DNA of 64,000 bases from an uncultured Alistipes sp. (GTDB lineage Bacteria; Bacteroidota; Bacteroidia; Bacteroidales; Rikenellaceae). Below are positions 60,011 to 64,000 of this stretch, in pieces. The DNA is taken from assembly GCA_900550375.1 (NCBI GenBank), contig URRP01000004.1, forward strand, positions 20,421 to 84,420, given 5' to 3'. Made by a program: the position numbers and the translations under genes. The number at the start of each line of letters is the position of its first letter. Within the stretch, counting starts at the first letter, position 1. The notes beneath the pieces are model-generated. The model was not told the origin of the DNA and did not search any database. It saw nothing but the letters and a program-made list of their open reading frames with translations.

Positions 60011-61327
60011 ATGGAGATGCCGGGACGACGCGTCAGTTTTCATACGTTGGGCTGCAAACTCAACTTTTCGGAGAGTTCCACGCTCGCCCGACAATTCGCC
60101 GAGGGCGGTTTCGAACGGGTACCGCCGACGGCCGAAGCCGATATCTGCGTGATCAACAGCTGCTCGGTGACCGAACATGCCGACAAGAAGTGCCGCAACC
60201 TGATCCGCAAACTCCATCGGCGGAATCCCGAGGCGATCATCGCCGTGACGGGGTGTTATGCGCAGCTCAAACCGCAGGAGATCGCAGCGATCGAAGGTGT
60301 GGATATTGTATTGAGCAACAACGATAAGGGGGATTTATATCGACGAGTGCTCGAGTTGGGCACCGAAGGGCGGCAGATCGTGACCTCCTGCACGGCCGAT
60401 GAGCTGACCAATTTCTTCGCCGCGTTTTCCAGCGGCGACCGCACGCGCGCCTTTCTGAAGGTGCAGGACGGATGCGATTACTGCTGTTCCTACTGCACGA
60501 TCCACTACGCCCGCGGTGCGAGCCGCAATCTGCCGATCGCCGATGCCGTGGCCGAAGCACGCCGCATCGCCGAAGGCGGTCAGCGCGAGATCGTCATCAC
60601 GGGGGTCAATACCGGCGATTTCGGCCGGACGACCGGCGAGCGGTTCATCGATCTGCTGCGAGCGCTCGACGGCGTCGACGGGATCGAACGTTACCGCATT
60701 TCGTCGATCGAACCGAATCTGCTGACGGACGAAATCGTCGATTTCTGCGCCGCGTCGCCTAAATTCCAGCATCACTTCCATATTCCGCTGCAAAGCGGTT
60801 CGGACCGGATTCTCGGTCTGATGCGCCGGCGTTATACGACGGCGCGCTTCGCCGAGCGGATCGCCGCCGTGCGCCGCCGGATGCCGGATGCCTTCATCGG
60901 CATCGACGTGATCGTCGGGTTTCCGGGCGAGACGGAGGCTGATTTTCAGACGACCCATGATTTTCTGGCGGAGCTTGCTCCGGCGTTTCTTCATATTTTC
61001 CCCTTCTCGGAGCGTCCCGGCACGCCGGCCGTCGATTTCCCGGGTAAGGTACAGGCGTCGGTGGCTGCCGAACGGGTGAAACGCCTCGAGGCGTTGTGCG
61101 GCCGGCTGCACGGCGATTTCTGCCGGCGCGCCGTGGGAACCGAGTCGGAGGTGTTGTTCGAAAGCACGATGCGCGGCGGGATGATGTGCGGTTTTACAGG
61201 CAACTACATCCGCGTGAAAGCACCTTACGAGCGTGCGTTTATCAATCGGGTATGCCGCGTAAAGCTGCGTGCGATGGACGAGGCGCACGACCTTGCGGGA
61301 GAAATCGTGCGGAATGCCTGCGAATAA
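60011..61327 (+). CDS. mtaB: tRNA (N6-L-threonylcarbamoyladenosine(37)-C2)-methylthiotransferase MtaB
   Basis: A 438-residue radical-SAM enzyme. The N-terminal UPF0004 domain has cysteines in HTLGCKLNFSES, VINSCSVTEHADKKC and AVTGCYAQLKP. The radical-SAM cluster motif CDYCCSYCTIHYARG (CxxxCxxC) is near residue 156. A C-terminal TRAM domain completes it. The text resembles MtaB (YqeV) rather than MiaB. It adds methylthio to t6A37 of tRNAs. It is transcribed towards the repeat at 61359-61496. Confidence 0.95.
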   Translation: MEMPGRRVSFHTLGCKLNFSESSTLARQFAEGGFERVPPTAEADICVINSCSVTEHADKKCRNLIRKLHRRNPEAIIAVTGCYAQLKPQEIAAIEGVDIVLSNNDKGDLYRRVLELGTEGRQIVTSCTADELTNFFAAFSSGDRTRAFLKVQDGCDYCCSYCTIHYARGASRNLPIADAVAEARRIAEGGQREIVITGVNTGDFGRTTGERFIDLLRALDGVDGIERYRISSIEPNLLTDEIVDFCAASPKFQHHFHIPLQSGSDRILGLMRRRYTTARFAERIAAVRRRMPDAFIGIDVIVGFPGETEADFQTTHDFLAELAPAFLHIFPFSERPGTPAVDFPGKVQASVAAERVKRLEALCGRLHGDFCRRAVGTESEVLFESTMRGGMMCGFTGNYIRVKAPYERAFINRVCRVKLRAMDEAHDLAGEIVRNACE

Positions 61328-61358
61328 TGTACTTTTTTTATATCTTTGGCTTCGCCTT

Positions 61359-61496
61359 AGATACTGTGTCTCGGCATAATCAAACTGTCGTTTGCTTCTG
61401 CGCTCGACTTTTCGTATCTTTAACTTCGTTTTAGATACTGTGTCTCGGCATAATCAAACCGATGTTTGCTTCTGCGCTCGACTTTTCGTATCTTTG
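61359..61496 (+). repeat. Promoter-bearing palindromic repeat, two tandem units (copy C)
   Basis: Unit 1: outer arms AGATAC (61359-61364) and GTATCT (61414-61419), inner CAAAC/GTTTG (61381-61385 and 61390-61394). Unit 2: AGATAC (61433-61438) and GTATCT (61488-61493), inner CAAAC/GTTTG (61455-61459 and 61464-61468). On the plus strand TTTG (61465-61468), 20 bases and TATCTTTG (61489-61496) form a promoter that ends 29 bases before the gene at 61526. Unit 1 has TATCTTTA, one base off a -7. Confidence 0.8.
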
Positions 61497-61525
61497 TTCT
61501 TGCGAGTCACAAAAATACGAATTAA

Positions 61526-62155
61526 ATGCGAAAATCGACAGCAAATCCGAAAAATTATCAGGTATGCCGTATGGGACTTCTTCTGTTGTTCGTTCCGGCC
61601 GTTGTGCCGGGCTGGCCGGCGTCGGCGCAGGAGTACGCCCGTATGCAGCGGACAGACTCCGCTTGCACTTGGGCGGTGCGCGCCGAGACGGCGACCTATC
61701 CCGGAGGGGTTGTTGCATTTCAGGCATGGGCGTATGAACGTACCGCGCAGCGGATCGTCGCTGTTGCCGTTGCCGAATATCGCAGCAGCCTCGCGCCGCG
61801 CGGAAGCGTTCGAAATTGGGATTCGGGACGACTTTCTCCGGCGCAGCGCCGGACGGCGGTCAAGGAGTGGTGCGACCGGAATCTTCCGGTGGAAGGGGCG
61901 GTGACAGCTTCATTCACGATCACGGAAAAAGGCAGGGTGGGGGAGGTGCAGGCATCGGGAGCGTCCGATGCGCTGGAGACCGTATTGCGGCAGGCGCTCG
62001 TGCGATCGGCGCCGTGGATTGCCGCGCAGCGGCTGAGCGAAGGGCAGTGGCGTTCGGTGCCGAGCCGTTTTCTGCTGCCGATACGTATCAAACGACTCTG
62101 CGAACAGGTGGATAAACTGATGAAAGATGGAACAGGAACAGCAGCAGCTCGATGA
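61526..62155 (+). CDS. Secreted protein with TonB C-terminal-like domain
   Basis: A 209-residue protein. The N-terminus MRKSTANPKNYQVCRMGLLL carries a signal peptide that may begin later, at MGLLLLFVPAVVPGWPASAQ. The C-terminal domain (about 120-195), EGAVTASFTITEKGRVGEVQ and FLLPIRI, has the TonB_C beta-strand pattern. A Cys-containing stretch VKEWCDRNLPVEG precedes it. No transmembrane anchor or proline-rich spacer is present, so it is not a full TonB. It overlaps tadA by 29 bases. Confidence 0.78.
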   Translation: MRKSTANPKNYQVCRMGLLLLFVPAVVPGWPASAQEYARMQRTDSACTWAVRAETATYPGGVVAFQAWAYERTAQRIVAVAVAEYRSSLAPRGSVRNWDSGRLSPAQRRTAVKEWCDRNLPVEGAVTASFTITEKGRVGEVQASGASDALETVLRQALVRSAPWIAAQRLSEGQWRSVPSRFLLPIRIKRLCEQVDKLMKDGTGTAAAR

Positions 62156-62576
62156 GAAATTCATGCGGCTGGCAATAAACGAGGCGCGGCAGGCGTTGGA
62201 GCGGCAGGAGGTGCCGATCGGCGCTGTCGTGGTGGCGGGCGGCCGCATCGTGGGACGAGGGCACAATCTCGTCGAGACGTTGCAGGACGCTACGGCTCAT
62301 GCCGAGATGCAGGCGCTGACGGCGGCCTCGTCGACGCTCGGCGGCAAGTATCTGCGCGACTGCACGCTCTACGTCACCGTCGAGCCGTGCGTGATGTGCG
62401 CCGGAGCGATCGCGTGGAGCCAAGCGGCGCGCGTGGTGTGGGGGGCCGACGATCCAAAACGGGGCTATACGACCGTCGAGGGGCTGCGGCTGCATCCCCG
62501 AACGGTCGTTTCGCGCGGGGTGCTGGCTGCGGAGTGTGAGGCGCTGATGACGGAATTTTTCAAAGAGTTGCGCTGA
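62127..62576 (+). CDS. tadA: tRNA(adenine34) deaminase/nucleoside deaminase
   Basis: A 149-residue zinc deaminase. It has HAEMQAL (His ligand and catalytic Glu, about residues 56-62) and EPCVMCAGAIAWS (two Cys ligands, about 87-99). The family text ALERQEVPIGAVVVAGGRIV is present. It converts A34 to inosine in tRNA-Arg(ACG). Its start lies inside the preceding gene, so the two are coupled. Confidence 0.95.
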   Translation: MEQEQQQLDEKFMRLAINEARQALERQEVPIGAVVVAGGRIVGRGHNLVETLQDATAHAEMQALTAASSTLGGKYLRDCTLYVTVEPCVMCAGAIAWSQAARVVWGADDPKRGYTTVEGLRLHPRTVVSRGVLAAECEALMTEFFKELR

Positions 62577-62603
62577 GGGGTTGCAGGAAAAGAAAAAAAA
62601 ATA

Positions 62604-62611
62604 TAATTTTG
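62604..62611 (+). promoter_or_regulatory. -7 element of the TPR protein gene
   Basis: TAATTTTG fits TAnnTTTG and lies about 127 bases before the ATG at 62738, implying a long leader. Confidence 0.4.
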
Positions 62612-62737
62612 TCTGCCGTGTACCGTTTAGTTTCGGACGGATGCCTTCTGCGCGCGGCGTTACCCGAGGGTGTTTTGGCCGTCGCGGATCGGAAACGACT
62701 GTATATTGAAGAACACTTGAAACTATATAAATTTAGA

Positions 62738-63730
62738 ATGAATAAAAAGATGAAAAAACTGATTTTATCCATTGCCGCTCTTTTCGCGGTATGCGCATTG
62801 TGGGCGCAGGACGGAGTAGTTGCAACGTATAACAAGGGCGCCGAGATGCTTCAGGCGAAGAACTATGCCGAGGCAGCCAAGTTGTTCCAGCAGGTGATCG
62901 ACGAAGGACAGACTTCGGAGGACGCGACGGTGCAGGGCTGCGTCGAAACGGCCAAGAAGTATCTGCCCACCAGCTATCAGGGCATGGGAACCCGTGCGGC
63001 CGGTCAGGCGATGAAAGCTGCCGACGCTGCAACGGCCAATGCCAAATACGACGAAGCGATCGCCAATCTGTCGAAGGCGGCCGAGGCGGCCGAACTTTAC
63101 GGGAATCTGCCGGCATTGAAAAAGGCCAATACGATTCTGGCGAAGGTTTATCAGGCTCAGGGCGGTACGGCGTTCAACAACAAGGATTACGCTGCTGCTG
63201 CCGAGATTTTCGCCAAGGGCTATGCCGCCGACCCGAAAAATACGCAGATGGCGCTGTGGCTGGGAACCTGCTACTGCGAGTTGAAGGATTACGACAAGGG
63301 AATGGAGATTCTGGAGAAGGTCTCCGAGATGCAGGGGCCGAAGTTCGAGGCCGATGCCGCCGAGGCGAGCCGCCTGCTGACGCTCTATACCAACAACCGT
63401 GTGGCCGAATTGCAGGCCGCCAACGATCAGGACGGCATCATCGCCATGGCCGACAAGATGCTGACGCAGAACCCCGCCAATGCGCTGGCGCAGAAGATAC
63501 GTTTGCAGGCTTACCTCACGAAGAAGGATTACGCCAAGGTGATTGAGCTGGGCGAGGCCGCTGCTGCTGCACAGCCTGACGAGACCGAGAAGAGCGACGT
63601 CTATTTCATCCTCGGCGCGGCATACAACGCCAAGGAGATGAAACCGCAGGCGATCGAAGCCCTCAAAAAGGTGACCGCCGGCGACAACAAGGCTGCCGCC
63701 CAGAAATCGGTCGCAGAGCTGAGCAAATAA
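62738..63730 (+). CDS. Secreted tetratricopeptide-repeat protein
   Basis: A 330-residue protein starting MNKKMKKLILSIAALFAVCA at ATG 62738 (MKKL at 62750 is the alternative). The signal peptide ends ALWAQ. It is then made of Ala-rich TPR-like helix pairs: YNKGAEMLQAKNYAEAAKLF, YDEAIANLSKAAEAAELYG, FNNKDYAAAAEIFAKGYAAD and AAYNAKEMKPQAIEALKK near the end. It is probably periplasmic and mediates protein contacts. It has no enzyme motif and a good terminator follows. Confidence 0.88.
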   Translation: MNKKMKKLILSIAALFAVCALWAQDGVVATYNKGAEMLQAKNYAEAAKLFQQVIDEGQTSEDATVQGCVETAKKYLPTSYQGMGTRAAGQAMKAADAATANAKYDEAIANLSKAAEAAELYGNLPALKKANTILAKVYQAQGGTAFNNKDYAAAAEIFAKGYAADPKNTQMALWLGTCYCELKDYDKGMEILEKVSEMQGPKFEADAAEASRLLTLYTNNRVAELQAANDQDGIIAMADKMLTQNPANALAQKIRLQAYLTKKDYAKVIELGEAAAAAQPDETEKSDVYFILGAAYNAKEMKPQAIEALKKVTAGDNKAAAQKSVAELSK

Positions 63731-63746
63731 ATAAAGAGTCGATACG

Positions 63747-63780
63747 AGATGCCGGAAGTCTGAAAGGACCTCCGGCATCT
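63747..63780 (+). terminator. Terminator of the TPR protein gene
   Basis: AGATGCCGGA (63747-63756) pairs with TCCGGCATCT (63771-63780), with an inner GTC/GAC pairing. TTCATT follows. It lies 17 bases after the stop. Confidence 0.85.
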
Positions 63781-63860
63781 TTCATTCAGGCCGTTCATTG
63801 TCCGATAGATACCGTTTCCTGCGGCAGTTCTGAAAAATGAAAGAAAAATATTCGATTTTC

Positions 63861-63891
63861 TTTGCGAACAAACGAAAAAGCATTACTTTTG
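63861..63891 (+). promoter_or_regulatory. Promoter of the truncated gene at the right edge
   Basis: TTTG (63861-63864), 19 bases, TACTTTTG (63884-63891): a full consensus promoter, 39 bases before ATG 63931. Confidence 0.8.
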
Positions 63892-63930
63892 TAACAAATC
63901 CTTAAATTGTTTCTTTAAATACATAGCATC

Positions 63931-64000
63931 ATGAAAAAATCTACTAATTCATCGGGGGGGGGTATTTTCGGATACATTGCGCCCGACCTTTCGCAGAGTG
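63931..64000 (+). CDS. Start of an unidentified CDS with a nine-G tract, cut by window edge
   Basis: From ATG 63931 the frame is open to the window end and reads MKKSTNSSGGGIFGYIAPDL plus SQS. Codons 8-11 lie in nine consecutive G residues (63954-63962). A consensus promoter precedes it. With only 23 residues visible I cannot name the product. The G tract could be a slippage site, or a base-call artefact that shifts the frame. Confidence 0.6.
   Translation, partial: MKKSTNSSGGGIFGYIAPDLSQS

Noticed and set aside
1..64000. tRNA genes, rRNA genes, CRISPR arrays and transposase genes
   Set aside because: Looked for T-arm sequences, regularly spaced repeats and transposase motifs on both strands and found none that hold up.

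Overview
The window looks like a chromosomal segment of a gut Bacteroidales, most probably an Alistipes-like Rikenellaceae. Evidence: promoters of the Bacteroidetes type (TTTG or TTG about 20 bases before TAnnTTTG), few Shine-Dalgarno sequences, SusC-like and OMP_b-brl_3-like outer-membrane proteins, DUF4876/DUF6850/DUF4857 proteins, a ferredoxin-dependent 2-oxoacid oxidoreductase, a lysine-type SerA, and an integrated Alpavirinae-like microvirus. The family calls come from reading protein motifs by eye; no database search was run.

Left part (1-9.1 kb). A truncated zinc-binding ABC lipoprotein gene leaves the left edge. Next comes a compact, AT-richer, apparently complete microvirus provirus (about 833-6623). 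All its genes are on the minus strand: a small membrane protein, an unknown protein, a 27-residue arginine-rich DNA-binding protein, replication initiator VP4, major capsid protein VP1, scaffold VP3 and pilot protein VP2. It is bracketed by two dif-like XerC/XerD sites with the same spacer. Two more dif-like half sites, an XRE regulator and a gene-poor AT-rich stretch with TTTACnnnnGTAAA palindromes follow to about 9.1 kb, so the locus may be a stacked Xer integration site.

Housekeeping block 1 (9.1-28 kb). A minus-strand run carries HIT, a small membrane protein, Rel/SpoT, recA, bcp, a zinc-ribbon protein, a WYL regulator and dnaA. A phosphohexomutase and a MazG-like hydrolase follow on the plus strand. 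The tightly coupled minus-strand operon dapB-lepB-yigZ-uvrA-M16 peptidase-O-methyltransferase comes next, then truA and a small membrane protein on the plus strand.

Metal or heme uptake locus (28-38 kb). Two divergent operons meet at about 34.1 kb. The minus operon encodes a TonB-dependent receptor, a small lipoprotein, a DUF6850 barrel and a DUF4876 lipoprotein. The plus operon encodes an OB-fold-like lipoprotein, a PepSY-type membrane protein, an ABC ATPase, its permease and a DUF4857 protein. Together they look like one trans-envelope import and reduction system.

Housekeeping block 2 (38-64 kb). The yicC-gmk-nadD-ddl-DUF3109-M23 operon; serC-serA-DUF1015; DUF2752/TM2; the four-subunit 2-oxoacid:ferredoxin oxidoreductase; a lipoprotein, a long structured hairpin and an outer-membrane barrel; rubredoxin; the znuB-lptF/G-ribBA-VOC-fmt operon; mtaB; a TonB-C-like protein with tadA; and a TPR protein. 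A CDS that opens with a nine-G tract runs off the right edge.

A feature that recurs across the window is a structured palindromic repeat, present at three loci. Each copy has a complete Bacteroidetes promoter facing the adjacent gene, and its stem shows a compensatory base change. No tRNA, rRNA, CRISPR array or transposase gene was found.
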